Shown piece after piece: positions 1-8,095 of a stretch of 64,000 bases of DNA. This stretch comes from Ancylobacter novellus. GTDB lineage: Bacteria; Pseudomonadota; Alphaproteobacteria; Rhizobiales; Methylopilaceae. The stretch spans positions 62,001 to 126,000 of the forward strand of contig QFPN01000009.1 of NCBI GenBank assembly GCA_003241695.1, read 5' to 3'. Under the pieces are notes generated by a model. It was not told the origin of the DNA, did not search any database, and saw only the letters and a list, made by a program, of their open reading frames with translations. Made by a program: the position numbers and the translations under genes. Numbering within the stretch: position 1 is the stretch's first letter; each line of letters begins with the position of its first letter.

Positions 1-2
1 CC

Positions 3-494
3 ATGCGTGAGCTCACTCTTTGTACGGGGGAGACATCGAATCTGGGCGTGGAGAGAAACACCGCAGTCTTGTTTGTCAGCCAAGTCGAGACGACAGAGAC
101 CATCCGCGCCTTTCTCCCTCCCGGAACTTTGGCGCCCTTGCACGCATCCGGAATAGGAAAGGCCCTGTTAAGCAAATTTGATGAAGGTCGACTTTCCAAA
201 TACCTGAAAGATTGCGAGCGTCTGCTGTTTAGCCCTAAAACGTTGGTTTCGGAGGAGCAACTTCGCGGTGATCTCAACCTGACGCTAGAGCGCGGCTACG
301 CTTTTGACGATGAGGAGCGCACTGTCGGAATGCGATGCGTGGCCGCGGCGATCATGAATATTCATGGCGAAGCTGTCGCTGGCGTGTCCGTATCGGGTCC
401 GACCAGCAGATTGCCAGACAAAGCGATCCCAGTGGTCGGGCGAGCAGTTCTAGAGGCCGCAGCATCTATCTCTCGCAGTCTCGGCAGCCGTTAA
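3..494 (+). CDS. IclR-family transcriptional regulator, C-terminal part (5' end outside window)
   Basis: The visible residues form the ligand-binding domain of an IclR-type regulator, with the family pattern around 'LHASGIGKALLS', a 'RGYAFDDEE' segment, and the final 'AGVSVSGP' strand and helix. IclR proteins are about 250-260 aa with an N-terminal winged helix that is not present here, so the true start lies left of the window and position 3 is only the first in-frame ATG. The effector cannot be deduced. Codon use is less GC-rich than in the genes to the right. Confidence 0.8.
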   Translation: MRELTLCTGETSNLGVERNTAVLFVSQVETTETIRAFLPPGTLAPLHASGIGKALLSKFDEGRLSKYLKDCERLLFSPKTLVSEEQLRGDLNLTLERGYAFDDEERTVGMRCVAAAIMNIHGEAVAGVSVSGPTSRLPDKAIPVVGRAVLEAAASISRSLGSR

Positions 495-495
495 C

Positions 496-513
496 GCGCG
501 CCTTGCGGCGCGC
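496..513 (+). terminator. GC hairpin just after the IclR stop codon
   Basis: A perfect 7-bp stem (GCGCGCC / GGCGCGC) with a TTGC loop begins 1 bp after the stop codon. There is no T-tract, so it may be a weak terminator or an RNA-stabilising hairpin. The remaining bases to 713 hold no gene I can support. Confidence 0.4.
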
Positions 514-713
514 CCGCCGCGTCGACGGTGTTGTGGATTCACCGAGCGATCTCCGACCTTCTCGGCGGCGGGACTGGCCTGCGCAGGCGGCGGAGCGGAC
601 CGACTCTGGACGGTCCGGCCGCAGGTTGTTCGCGACGGAGCCGAGGCGCTCTACATGGCGGCCCGACCGGCCGGCTTAAACGCGGGAAGCAAAGCGGCTG
701 CGGCCTATGCGCG

Positions 714-1490
714 TCACGCGCCGAGGTCCTTGTAGACGGCTTCGGCGATCGGCAGCAGGCGGCCGCGCTCGGCCTTGGCCGAGACCGCGAAGCCGAAGCC
801 GCGGTCGAGCCAGGTGAACGTCCCGACCTCGCCCTCGCGCATGAACTGGAAGGCCGTCTCGGCGCCCTTGTCGGCGCGGACATAGACGGTGAGACGCGTG
901 CCGGCGTCATCGTCATACATCAGCATCGCGGCGGCGCCCTTACCCGCCGGGAGCACGCGCCCGCCCATAAGGCGGAAGCCGAAGCCGGTGAGGTCGGGCG
1001 CCTTCAGCGGCTTGCCGATCCGCTTTGAAAGCCAGGTGACGAGATGCGCTTCGTCTCCCGCGCGCACCTCGACGGGATGGGCGACCTCGACCACGAAGGT
1101 GCGATAGGCCCCGATAGCGTCGGACACGAAGGCGACCGGCGAAGAGGCGGCGCCGATGCCGGAGCCCGAAAGATCCTTCGCGAGCCAGCCGCCGAGCCCT
1201 CCGAGCGCGACCAGCGCCACGCCGGCGGCGATGGCGCGGAGCTGACCGAGGCTGCGCGCGCGGCGGGCGGCGCGGATGTTGGCGATCCTCAGCCGCGAGG
1301 GGATCGGCTCGTGCGCCTTGAAGGCGAGGCGCGCGCGCAGGTCGTCGCGCTGGCTCCGGTCGGCCTCGGCGCGGGCGGCGGCGTCCGGGCGCTCGGCGAG
1401 CCACGCCTCGACCGCGGCGCGGCGTTCGGGCGTGAGGCGTCCGTCGACGAGAGCAGCCAGATCGTCCTCGCTGACAGGCGCGCCGGGCAT
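714..1490 (-). CDS. Membrane-anchored anti-sigma factor
   Basis: About 258 aa. The N-terminal 80 residues (SEDDLAALVDGRL..., ...AAVEAWLAERPDA) resemble the cytoplasmic sigma-binding helices of ECF anti-sigma factors. One hydrophobic segment follows (IAAGVALVALGGLGGWLA), then an extracytoplasmic domain of about 140 aa. No HxxxCxxC zinc motif is seen in the N-domain. The ATG at 1490 lies 2 bp after the sigma-factor stop and is preceded by a GAGGAG ribosome-binding site inside the sigma gene. A longer in-frame extension upstream is an out-of-frame reading of the sigma gene. It should hold the adjacent sigma factor at the membrane. Confidence 0.8.
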   Translation of the reverse strand: MPGAPVSEDDLAALVDGRLTPERRAAVEAWLAERPDAAARAEADRSQRDDLRARLAFKAHEPIPSRLRIANIRAARRARSLGQLRAIAAGVALVALGGLGGWLAKDLSGSGIGAASSPVAFVSDAIGAYRTFVVEVAHPVEVRAGDEAHLVTWLSKRIGKPLKAPDLTGFGFRLMGGRVLPAGKGAAAMLMYDDDAGTRLTVYVRADKGAETAFQFMREGEVGTFTWLDRGFGFAVSAKAERGRLLPIAEAVYKDLGA

Positions 1491-1492
1491 CG

Positions 1493-1996
1493 TCACTTCA
1501 CTCTCCTCAAATAGCCGGAGCGGCCGGTCTCGATCAGCGCCCTGAGGCGCGTCCGTGCGCGCGACAGTCGCGACATGACGGTCCCGACCGGCACGTCCAG
1601 CACGCGCGCCGTCTCTTCGTAGGTCAGGTCTTCGACGCCGACCAGCAGGAGCACCGAGCGGTGATCCTCCGGCAGATGATCGAGCGCCTCGAGCGCGTCT
1701 CGCGCCGCAAGGCCTACATCCTGCGTAGCAGGGCCGCCCGCCTCGTCGGCGGCGTCGAGCGCGCTTTCCGGACGGCGGCGTCGGGCGCGGATCGAACTCA
1801 CATGGAGGTTGCGCTCGATCGTGAACAACCACGCCCTCAGGTCGCCGTCGCGGCGGCGGAGCGCCCAGCGCGACAGCGCGCGTTCGAGCGTGTCCTGGAC
1901 GAGGTCGTCCGCGCCCTCGTTGTCCCGCGTCAGCGCATAGGCGTAGCGCCTCAGCTGTGGGATCAGCGGTTCGAGAAGGGCGGCGGCCTCGTCCAA
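1493..1996 (-). CDS. ECF (group IV) RNA polymerase sigma factor
   Basis: 167 aa, normal for an ECF sigma. Region 2 is visible as DLVQDTLERAL followed by LRAWLFTIERNL, a linker of about 35 residues follows, and region 4 carries LTYEETARVLDVPVGTVMSRLSRAR, the -35-binding helix-turn-helix. It is translationally linked to the downstream anti-sigma gene and preceded by a small NTF2-like exported protein, forming a three-gene operon. The activating signal is unknown. Autoregulation is suggested by an ECF-like promoter upstream of the first gene. Confidence 0.9.
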   Translation of the reverse strand: MDEAAALLEPLIPQLRRYAYALTRDNEGADDLVQDTLERALSRWALRRRDGDLRAWLFTIERNLHVSSIRARRRRPESALDAADEAGGPATQDVGLAARDALEALDHLPEDHRSVLLLVGVEDLTYEETARVLDVPVGTVMSRLSRARTRLRALIETGRSGYLRRVK

Positions 1997-2014
1997 GGGA
2001 TCTGCGTCCTGCCG

Positions 2015-2422
2015 TCAGTAAGCGGCGTTCGGATTCACCTGCCAGATCTCGTCCGCGAGCTTGCCCTCGCGCCAGACCATGACATAGCGCACCTTGACCG
2101 CGTTCTTGCCCGAGAAGATGACGTCGGCGGTTACCGTCGAGCCCTTGGGGTTCATGGCCTCGGACACGGCGGCGACCTTGGCGGTCTGCTGGCCTTGCGT
2201 GGTCGAGAACTTGGTCCAGACGGCCTTGAGCTTGTCGGCGCCCGCATAGACGCCGTCGAGCGGACCGCCGACCCAGTGCAGCGTGGCGCCATCGGCATAG
2301 GCCGCTGAGACGGTCGCGACGTCACCCTTGGCGATCGCCTCGATGCGGGATTTGGACATGTCCTCCGCGGGGCCGGCGAAGGCGGGGGTCGCAAGCAGGG
2401 CGGCGGCGAGTGCGATGCGCAT
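2015..2422 (-). CDS. Exported NTF2-like (SnoaL/DUF4440-type) protein
   Basis: 135 aa. A short signal peptide ends at AFA-GPAEDM (about residue 16), followed by a small alpha+beta cone domain with the pattern EAIAKGDVATVSAAYADGATLHWVGGP and a closing VRYVMVWREGKLADEIWQVNP strand. This is the arrangement of NTF2-like ligand-binding or scaffolding proteins. No catalytic residues can be assigned. It is the first gene of the sigma/anti-sigma operon, 18 bp upstream of the sigma gene, so it may be a periplasmic sensor or target of that system; this is inference from position. Confidence 0.7.
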   Translation of the reverse strand: MRIALAAALLATPAFAGPAEDMSKSRIEAIAKGDVATVSAAYADGATLHWVGGPLDGVYAGADKLKAVWTKFSTTQGQQTAKVAAVSEAMNPKGSTVTADVIFSGKNAVKVRYVMVWREGKLADEIWQVNPNAAY

Positions 2423-2461
2423 GGCGGAGCTCCGTAGGCTCGAGGAGATGACGAGCCAAGG

Positions 2462-2488
2462 GACGCCGCGCCGACGGTCGCTATTCCC
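2462..2488 (-). promoter_or_regulatory. Candidate ECF-sigma promoter
   Basis: Read on the minus strand, GGGAATA is followed after a 16-bp spacer by CGTC, the usual shape of an ECF -35 (GGAAT/C) and -10 (CGTC) pair. The -10 lies about 40 bp upstream of the NTF2-like start codon. This suggests the operon is transcribed by its own sigma factor. Confidence 0.45.
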
Positions 2489-2621
2489 GCCGTCTGGAAA
2501 AATCTTCGGACAGGTTGATCAGCGTCCGTGATGGATCGCGATTGGTTCGAGAGGCCTGCTTCTTGGCGACAGCCCGATCCGGTAAACAAAACATTCGCGT
2601 GTGTGCTCGTCGATCACCCTG

Positions 2622-2958
2622 CAGCCGGGATGCGCTCAACCCCCTTCGAATTGACACAGCCCGGCGGGAGGAGTGCAGCAGCGCCGCGATTCGTCGTTAG
2701 CCGTAGCGGCCATACTCGACGACAAGTGAGGCAATGTCGGCTGTCAGCCTAGCTTCGTTGTCGGGCCGCGTTGGGACCTTCTGGCTGCGCTGGTCGATGC
2801 AGCAAAGCACGATGAAGGCCCGGCGCTCGGTGACGTCGACTTTCTCCATCACGCGATCGTCGCGGGCGCGGCGGCGGGTAGGGCTGATCAGCTTCCGCAT
2901 GCGGCTCCGCCTTATCCAGCGTCAGGTCCGACACTGCGGATCGAAGCCGGGTGTTCTC
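2622..2958 (-). pseudogene. Remnant of an IS3-family transposase (end of orfA plus start of orfB)
   Basis: On the minus strand a piece near 2958-2880 reads ENTRLRSAVSDLTLDK, the C-terminal signature of IS3-family OrfA (IS407-like group). In the shifted frame from 2900 there is the OrfB start MRKLISPTRRRARDDRV, then ERRAFIVLCC, QRSQKVPTRPDNEARL and YGRYG. The next codon, tyrosine in functional copies, is a TAA stop at 2697-2699. It is followed by RRIAALL and, after another frame change, VNSKGVERI. The element is therefore nonsense-mutated, frameshifted and truncated at both ends. No terminal inverted repeats were found. Confidence 0.75.
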
Positions 2959-3116
2959 ATAATAAGAACCATTTCTGGGAAGGCAGGTCGCGCTTCTCCA
3001 AAACAGTGTCGTGGGAACAAATTTATATATGCGTAGCTTTGTCATTCAGGATCACGAAAGTGAGGCTGCGTGACGGCGCGCGGGATCGCTTCCGCTACAA
3101 ATTGGGAGAGAGACAG

Positions 3117-3911
3117 ATGGCTTGGACCCAACGCTCGTTTGACCGGCGCGGATTTGCGAAGCTGTTCGGCGGGATTGCTGCGGTCGGTTGTTCATGCGGC
3201 GCTGCGCTTGCTCAACAACCTGGTGAGAAAACTCGCCCCGTGCTGGGAGTGGAAAAATCGCTAAAAAGTCACGCGCTTGAAATGGGCGCAGACATCATTC
3301 AGAGCAAAGATCCAATTAACGCTATTAATATGTATCTAAATGGGTTTCATTTCTACGCAGACGACATGGGGCGTCAGATCGAGGCACATCACTACTGTGC
3401 ACACCTTAACGATGAATTTTTTCAGTGCGTGATCTATGATGGCAACGGGGCAGATGCTCGGTTAATTGGTATTGAATACATCGTCTCTGAGCGAGTATTC
3501 AAAGCATTTCCTCAGGAGGAAAAGAATTTATGGCATAGTCATCGGCATGAGACGACAGCTGGTGAGCTAATGATGCCGGGCATCCCGGAAACTGTTGAGC
3601 ACACCGCTATCGCGACGCTCGTCAACACATACGGCAAGACCTGGCATACTTGGCAGATCGACAAGGACGCCGCGCTGCCTATGGGCATCCCCCAGCTAAT
3701 GATGGGCTTTACTGCCGATGGGCAGCTTTCGCAGCAGATGATCAGCGACCGAGATCGTCGATTAGAAACGAACACGATGGATATCAAGAAGGGCCGAGCA
3801 GATTTGGCTCGAACAGCCGGCCCCGTAGTCGAAGGAGCAGACGCTTGGCAGAGTGGGCAGACAAAGCAGCTCGCTCTTTCTGATGTCTCGGTCAAAAGTC
3901 TTAAGAAGTAG
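3117..3911 (+). CDS. DUF1264 (oil-body-associated-like) protein with Tat-like signal
   Basis: 264 aa. An RR-containing leader (SFDRRGFAKLFGGIAAVGCSCGAALA) suggests Tat export. The mature part is a full DUF1264 domain, with GFHFYADDMGRQIEAHHYC, IGIEYIVSERVFKAFPQEE and LWHSHRHE. The family is known from plant oil-body-associated proteins and uncharacterised bacterial proteins; its biochemical role is unknown. The ATG at 3117 is chosen because GGGAGAGAG sits 7-13 bp upstream and it gives a clean signal peptide. The gene is clearly more AT-rich than its surroundings and lies next to an IS remnant, so recent acquisition is likely. Confidence 0.75.
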   Translation: MAWTQRSFDRRGFAKLFGGIAAVGCSCGAALAQQPGEKTRPVLGVEKSLKSHALEMGADIIQSKDPINAINMYLNGFHFYADDMGRQIEAHHYCAHLNDEFFQCVIYDGNGADARLIGIEYIVSERVFKAFPQEEKNLWHSHRHETTAGELMMPGIPETVEHTAIATLVNTYGKTWHTWQIDKDAALPMGIPQLMMGFTADGQLSQQMISDRDRRLETNTMDIKKGRADLARTAGPVVEGADAWQSGQTKQLALSDVSVKSLKK

Positions 3912-4708
3912 AAGGCTTCGAGAATCTCAGAACGAATGGTGGAATACCGCCCAGATGCTGTCGTAAAGAGTGGACTTTCGAGCCGCTAACGCGGTCGCAA
4001 AGATCGACGACGTCCTGATCATGCATCCAGATGCAGTGGATGAGATCAACCTGCCGATGCTCTGCGGTTCGATGGCGCCATGGATGCGGGGGGCGTATCC
4101 TTGCCGTCCTTAAGTTGGTTGCACGCTCGCTTGTTCGCGACCTTGATCACTGCGACGGGCGCTCTCTGCTACCCCGGAACCCCCACGCGCTGCGGGCGTG
4201 GCCCGTGCCCCCGACATTCGGCGGGTGTCCACACGAGCGCCCCTGAAGCCGCCTCTGTTGCTGCTGCCAGATTCTAGTAAATCGCTCGAGCACTCGCCGC
4301 CGGGCGCTTGGCGACCTGCCATCTTGGAGAGAGCGCGATTGAAATTTTCGACGAGGGACCCTGCGTGCTCGAGGCCGAACTCCGCTCACGCAGCGCTTCT
4401 TGAGAAGCTCGACCAAGGTGGCGATCGACGAGGGCGCAGAGCTTAGTCTCGCGATCGGGGCGGCCGCCGCCGGGCAGCGCGGGCCTAGTCGTCGCCCACT
4501 GCAGCGGCCGCCTGTCGGATCCAATACAGGATGCGAGATTCGTCGCGGCCACGCGGAACTAGGATCACGCCTCTGTGATGGAATGGTCGAGGCTGATCTG
4601 ACGTCCCTTCCTCGGAAGAGTCATCCGAGCGCCGCCACAGACATGAGCGAGTGACGACCTGCCAACCTTTCATGCTCGGCGGCGCCCCCAAGTTTTCAGG
4701 AGACATCG
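3912..4708. other. About 800 bp without a supportable gene
   Basis: Several overlapping short frames occur on both strands, none with a recognisable domain or ribosome-binding site. A minus-strand stretch near 4440-4520 faintly recalls IS5-type transposase residues, but not strongly enough to annotate. A single CTTAAG half-site lies near 4109. The region probably holds decayed mobile DNA. Confidence 0.4.
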
Positions 4709-5470
4709 ATGAAGATTTTGTCCGCCGTCGCCGGCCTAGCCGTATCCCTTTTCGCCTTCAGCGCCTCGGCGGCGGAGATCAAGGCTTACGGTCCGGGAGG
4801 CCCGATGCCCGCGATGAAGGAAGCCGCCGCCAAATTCGAGCAGGCGACCGGCAACAAGGTCGACGTCATCGCCGGACCGACGCCGAAATGGATCGAGGGC
4901 GCTCGTACCGACGCTGATCTCATCTTCAGCGGCTCGGAAACGATGATGACGGACTTCGTCACCGCGATGAATGGCCAGATCAAGAGCGAGGACGTCGAGC
5001 CTCTCTATCTCCGGGCGTCGGCGATACTCGTGAGACCCGGCAACCCGAAGAAGATCGAATCCTTCGCCGACCTCCTTAAGTCCGACATGAGGGTCATGGT
5101 AGTCCAGGGTGCAGGCCAGACCGGCATGTGGGAGGACATCGCGGGACGAAAGGGCGATATCGAGACCGTCAAGCGGTTGAGGAAGAACATCGGCCTGTTC
5201 GCGCCCAACAGCGCTGCCGCCAAGGAAGCCTGGAGTAAGGACGAATCGTTCGACGCCTGGATCATCTGGACGATCTGGCAAAAAGCCAATCCGACGCTGG
5301 CTGACATTGTGGAGATTGAGCCCGACCTTCGAGTTTACCGTGACACTGGCGTCGTGCCGACAGAACGCGGAAAGACCAAGCCTGAGGTTGCGTCATTCAT
5401 CACGTTCCTTAAAGGCGATCAGGGGCAGGAGATCTTCAAGAAGTGGGGGTGGATTACCGACCGGCAGTAA
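4709..5470 (+). CDS. AcfC-like periplasmic solute-binding protein
   Basis: 253 aa with a Sec signal peptide cleaved after SASA (residue about 22). The sequence follows accessory colonization factor AcfC, a ModA/sulfate-binding-like type II periplasmic binding protein: YGPGGPMPAMKEAAAKFE, ADLIFSGSETMM, EPLYLRASAILVRPGNPK, GAGQTGMWEDIAGR, FAPNSAAAK and DAWIIW. No permease or ATPase gene is adjacent, so it is an orphan binding protein. The ligand may be an oxyanion, but this is inference from the fold family. An AGGAG ribosome-binding site precedes the ATG. Confidence 0.7.
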   Translation: MKILSAVAGLAVSLFAFSASAAEIKAYGPGGPMPAMKEAAAKFEQATGNKVDVIAGPTPKWIEGARTDADLIFSGSETMMTDFVTAMNGQIKSEDVEPLYLRASAILVRPGNPKKIESFADLLKSDMRVMVVQGAGQTGMWEDIAGRKGDIETVKRLRKNIGLFAPNSAAAKEAWSKDESFDAWIIWTIWQKANPTLADIVEIEPDLRVYRDTGVVPTERGKTKPEVASFITFLKGDQGQEIFKKWGWITDRQ

Positions 5471-5682
5471 CTGTCCAGCGGCCCGTCAGCGAAACTCATA
5501 CCTCAAGCAGCGCCCTGGATGACCCAAGGCGGACGTCCACAGCGAACGCTTCCGGTGATTGCGCCGGATCGCGACGCGGCTCTTATGCTCAGCTTATTGA
5601 CGATTGCCTCGACGGGCGCGCCGTCGCAAGGTCGCGGCGCAAGGGGCCTTAGAGCTCCAACAAGGCTGAGGGTGGAAGCGTG

Positions 5683-6357
5683 ATGGCTCGTCAGGAGACG
5701 ATGGACCGCTGGGAGGCGACGTTCCCGGTCTTGCAGGACATGTCCGCGGACGATTTGTCCTTCGCGCGCGCGAACGTCCAGTTCCCAACGCTCGAGGCCG
5801 AGGCGATCGCCTACGAGTTCGAGGCGGACTGCCCGAACTACCTGATGTGCCTCGACGGGCGCACGCGCGTGTTCCGCCGCTCCGATCAGGGGCGCGAGGT
5901 CCTGATCTACAAGGTCACGGGCGGCGGCACCTGCGTGCTGACGACCCAGTGCCTGCTATCCGGCGGGACCTTCCCGGCCGAGAGCATCGCCGAGCAGAAG
6001 ACCGAGCTGGCGGCCATCCCAGCCGGGGTCTTCTCGGAGCTGATGGTCCGTTCGAACCCGTTCCGGGCCTTCGTGCTGAAGGACTACAGCAAGCTGCTGT
6101 CCGGCATGTTTTCGCTGGTCGACGAGGTCTCGTTCGCGACGCTGGAGCAGAAGCTGGCACGGCGGCTTCTGGCGGACGCCGACGACTCCGGCTTCGTGGA
6201 GAAGACCCACCAGCGCCTCGCCTCCGACGTCGGCAGCGTCCGTGAGGTGATCTCGCGCAATCTGGGCGAATGGGAGCGGGCCGGCTGGGTTCGCAATCAT
6301 CGCGGCCAGGTCGAGATCCTCGATCGGAAGGCGCTCGCCTCGCTGAAGATGGCCTGA
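5683..6357 (+). CDS. Crp/Fnr-family transcriptional regulator
   Basis: About 224 aa. An N-terminal cyclic-nucleotide-binding-like beta-roll (residues about 10-120) is followed by a dimerisation helix (SFATLEQKLARRLL) and a winged helix with QRLASDVGSVREVISRNLGEWERAGWV. No Fnr-type N-terminal cysteine cluster is present. A GTG directly before the ATG could also serve as start. It faces the minus-strand SoxYZ-fusion operon tail to tail and is the likely protein for the Crp-type palindrome at 8966-8991. The 9055-9522 product resembles its sensor half. Confidence 0.85.
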   Translation: MARQETMDRWEATFPVLQDMSADDLSFARANVQFPTLEAEAIAYEFEADCPNYLMCLDGRTRVFRRSDQGREVLIYKVTGGGTCVLTTQCLLSGGTFPAESIAEQKTELAAIPAGVFSELMVRSNPFRAFVLKDYSKLLSGMFSLVDEVSFATLEQKLARRLLADADDSGFVEKTHQRLASDVGSVREVISRNLGEWERAGWVRNHRGQVEILDRKALASLKMA

Positions 6358-6362
6358 GGCCG

Positions 6363-7082
6363 TCAGAAGCGGGTCGTGAGGTTCGTCAGCCAGGCGGGGG
6401 ACGCGTCAACGAGACCGGCCTCAACCTTCTTGTCGATCCCGGCTAGCACCGCGACGCCAATCACGACGAACAGCGCGCCGAGCGCCATTTTGGCCATCCG
6501 GCCGCCCGCCATCATGCGGGAGCGCCACCGCATCAGCGCCTCGCGCGACAGCACGCCGAGCAGAAGCAGCGGCGTCGCGGCTCCGACGCCGAAGGCGACC
6601 ATCGTGGCTGCGACGACGCCGAGGTCCTTGCCTTGCGCCGCAAGCACCGACGCCGCGCCGAGCGTCGGCCCGACGCAGGGACTCCATACCGCGCCGAGCA
6701 GCAGACCAACCACGAATTGACCGCCGAGGCCGGCCCGGGACACCGCGTCGAGGCGTTCGCCCGCCCAGTTCCCGACCGGGCCCGCGGCGGTGGCGAAACG
6801 GGCCTGTGCGGCCGGAAGCAGGAGCACGGCTCCGACCGCGATCATGAGCGTCGCCGCGACCGCGCGGAATACGTCGGCGTCGAGCCCGATGGAAAATCCG
6901 ATCGTCGCGACGAACAGGCCGATCGTGACGAAGGAGAGCGTCAGGCCGGCCGCCAGCGCTGCGGGCCCGAGACGGTGCTCGGAAGCCGCGGCCCCGAGCG
7001 CGAGCGGCACGAGCGGCAGCACGCACGGCGACAGGATGGTGAGGACGCCCGCGAGGAACGCCAGTCCGAGCGTGCCGATCAT
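6363..7082 (-). CDS. CcdA/DsbD-type membrane thiol-electron transporter
   Basis: 239 aa with six predicted membrane segments. The two hallmark cysteines lie in TILSPCVLPLVPLALG (first helix) and AVWSPCVGPTLGAAS (fourth helix), as in CcdA and the central domain of DsbD. It should carry reducing equivalents from cytoplasmic thioredoxin to the periplasm. The partner is probably the exported thioredoxin encoded just upstream (7093-7485). It is the last gene of a four-gene minus-strand operon. Confidence 0.85.
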   Translation of the reverse strand: MIGTLGLAFLAGVLTILSPCVLPLVPLALGAAASEHRLGPAALAAGLTLSFVTIGLFVATIGFSIGLDADVFRAVAATLMIAVGAVLLLPAAQARFATAAGPVGNWAGERLDAVSRAGLGGQFVVGLLLGAVWSPCVGPTLGAASVLAAQGKDLGVVAATMVAFGVGAATPLLLLGVLSREALMRWRSRMMAGGRMAKMALGALFVVIGVAVLAGIDKKVEAGLVDASPAWLTNLTTRF

Positions 7083-7092
7083 GGCCTGATCC

Positions 7093-7485
7093 TCAGATCG
7101 CCTTGTCCAATAGGTCGGCGATCCACTCGGGCTGCGTCTCGCCGACCGAACGGCCGACCTCCTTGCCGTCCTTGTAGACGATCAGGGTGCTCTGAGCGTT
7201 CGCGCCGAGCCTGCGGACCTCGGCCTTGCCCGAGTCGAAGTCGAGCTCGAACGCCGCCATTTCCTTGAACTTTGGATCGCTAAGCAGCTTGCCGATGATC
7301 GGCTTCTGGGTCTTGCAGATCGGACACCAGGGCGCGCTGATCTCGACCAGCACGGGCTTGCCGGACTTCACCGCCGCGTCGAAGGCTACCGGGTCGTAGG
7401 GCTTTGAGCCCCCCGCGAAAGCGGGACCTGCCATTAGGAGGGTAACCGCCGCGAAAGCGGCGAGGATGGTGCGTCTCGAATGCAT
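7093..7485 (-). CDS. Exported thioredoxin-like protein (CPIC active site)
   Basis: 130 aa with a signal peptide ending near AFA-GGSKP. A thioredoxin fold carries WCPIC in ISAPWCPICKTQ, and the cis-proline loop is replaced by STLIVYKDGKEVGRS. It lies between the CcdA-like gene and the rhodanese-like gene with 10-17 bp gaps. It probably keeps the SoxYZ-like carrier or the rhodanese cysteines reduced, by analogy with SoxW and SoxV; this is inference from context. Confidence 0.8.
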   Translation of the reverse strand: MHSRRTILAAFAAVTLLMAGPAFAGGSKPYDPVAFDAAVKSGKPVLVEISAPWCPICKTQKPIIGKLLSDPKFKEMAAFELDFDSGKAEVRRLGANAQSTLIVYKDGKEVGRSVGETQPEWIADLLDKAI

Positions 7486-7501
7486 CTTAGAACTCCTCGC
7501 T

Positions 7502-8095
7502 TCAGCCTTCGGGCTTGAACTTGGTCGCCGTGGCCCAGTCGGGGTCCGCGGGCGTGACCTCGGTGTCGCGGTCGGCGCGCTGCCAGCCGTCGATGCCTTC
7601 CGGGAACCAGCTCACCTTGGTGTAGCCCCAGGTCACGAGCCGCTTGCCCATGTTCCAGCTCCCCCAGCAATCGGGGTGGCAGAAGGCGACGACGGGTTTT
7701 GACTTGTCGCCGCCCGTCAGCGCCTCGACGCGGGTCTTGAGCGTCTCTTCCTGCGCCGCGGGCAGATCTCCAGGCGCAGCGCCGGGGAACCACACCGCGC
7801 CGGGAATAGAGCGGTGCTGAGGCCGCCAGATGACGCTCGGGGGGAGCGTCGGCGGCTTTCTGTCTGGCTCGGTCACGTCGATGAAGACCGCGCCGCCCTT
7901 GTCGGCCAGCGCGGCCGCGGTCGCGACGTCGATCACCGCCGCTCCCTTCAGCGTAGAGGGCGTGTAGCCCGGGATCGGACCCGTCCAGAGCCCGTCCGGC
8001 TCCGGTGCGGACCCGGGGCCGCCCGCCACCGCCGCGCTGGCGAGCGCGACGCTGGCGAGGGCCGCGAGAGCGATACGTCTCATGGCGCCGCTCAC
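7502..8095 (-). CDS. Rhodanese-like exported protein, PQQ-dependent catabolism-associated CXXCW type
   Basis: About 197 aa with a signal peptide (ALASVALASAAVA). A rhodanese-like fold ends in the loop FCHPDCWGSWNMGKRL, which fits the family named for its cysteine-cysteine-tryptophan motif and normally found beside quinoprotein alcohol dehydrogenases. The start drawn is a GTG that overlaps the upstream TGA by 4 bp; an ATG at 8083 is equally possible. It probably handles sulfur or persulfide groups together with the SoxYZ-like carrier. No PQQ dehydrogenase is present in this window. Confidence 0.75.
   Translation of the reverse strand: MSGAMRRIALAALASVALASAAVAGGPGSAPEPDGLWTGPIPGYTPSTLKGAAVIDVATAAALADKGGAVFIDVTEPDRKPPTLPPSVIWRPQHRSIPGAVWFPGAAPGDLPAAQEETLKTRVEALTGGDKSKPVVAFCHPDCWGSWNMGKRLVTWGYTKVSWFPEGIDGWQRADRDTEVTPADPDWATATKFKPEG

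Noticed and set aside
4100..4120. CTTAAG near 4109 as a fifth regulon operator
   Set aside because: Only one hexamer is present; the second position reads TGCACG and no gene starts nearby.
4147..4552. Possible IS5-type transposase remnant in the 3.9-4.7 kb gap
   Set aside because: Only one short segment (around GGGRPDRETKLCALVDRH) resembles the family and the flanking residues do not, so it was not annotated.
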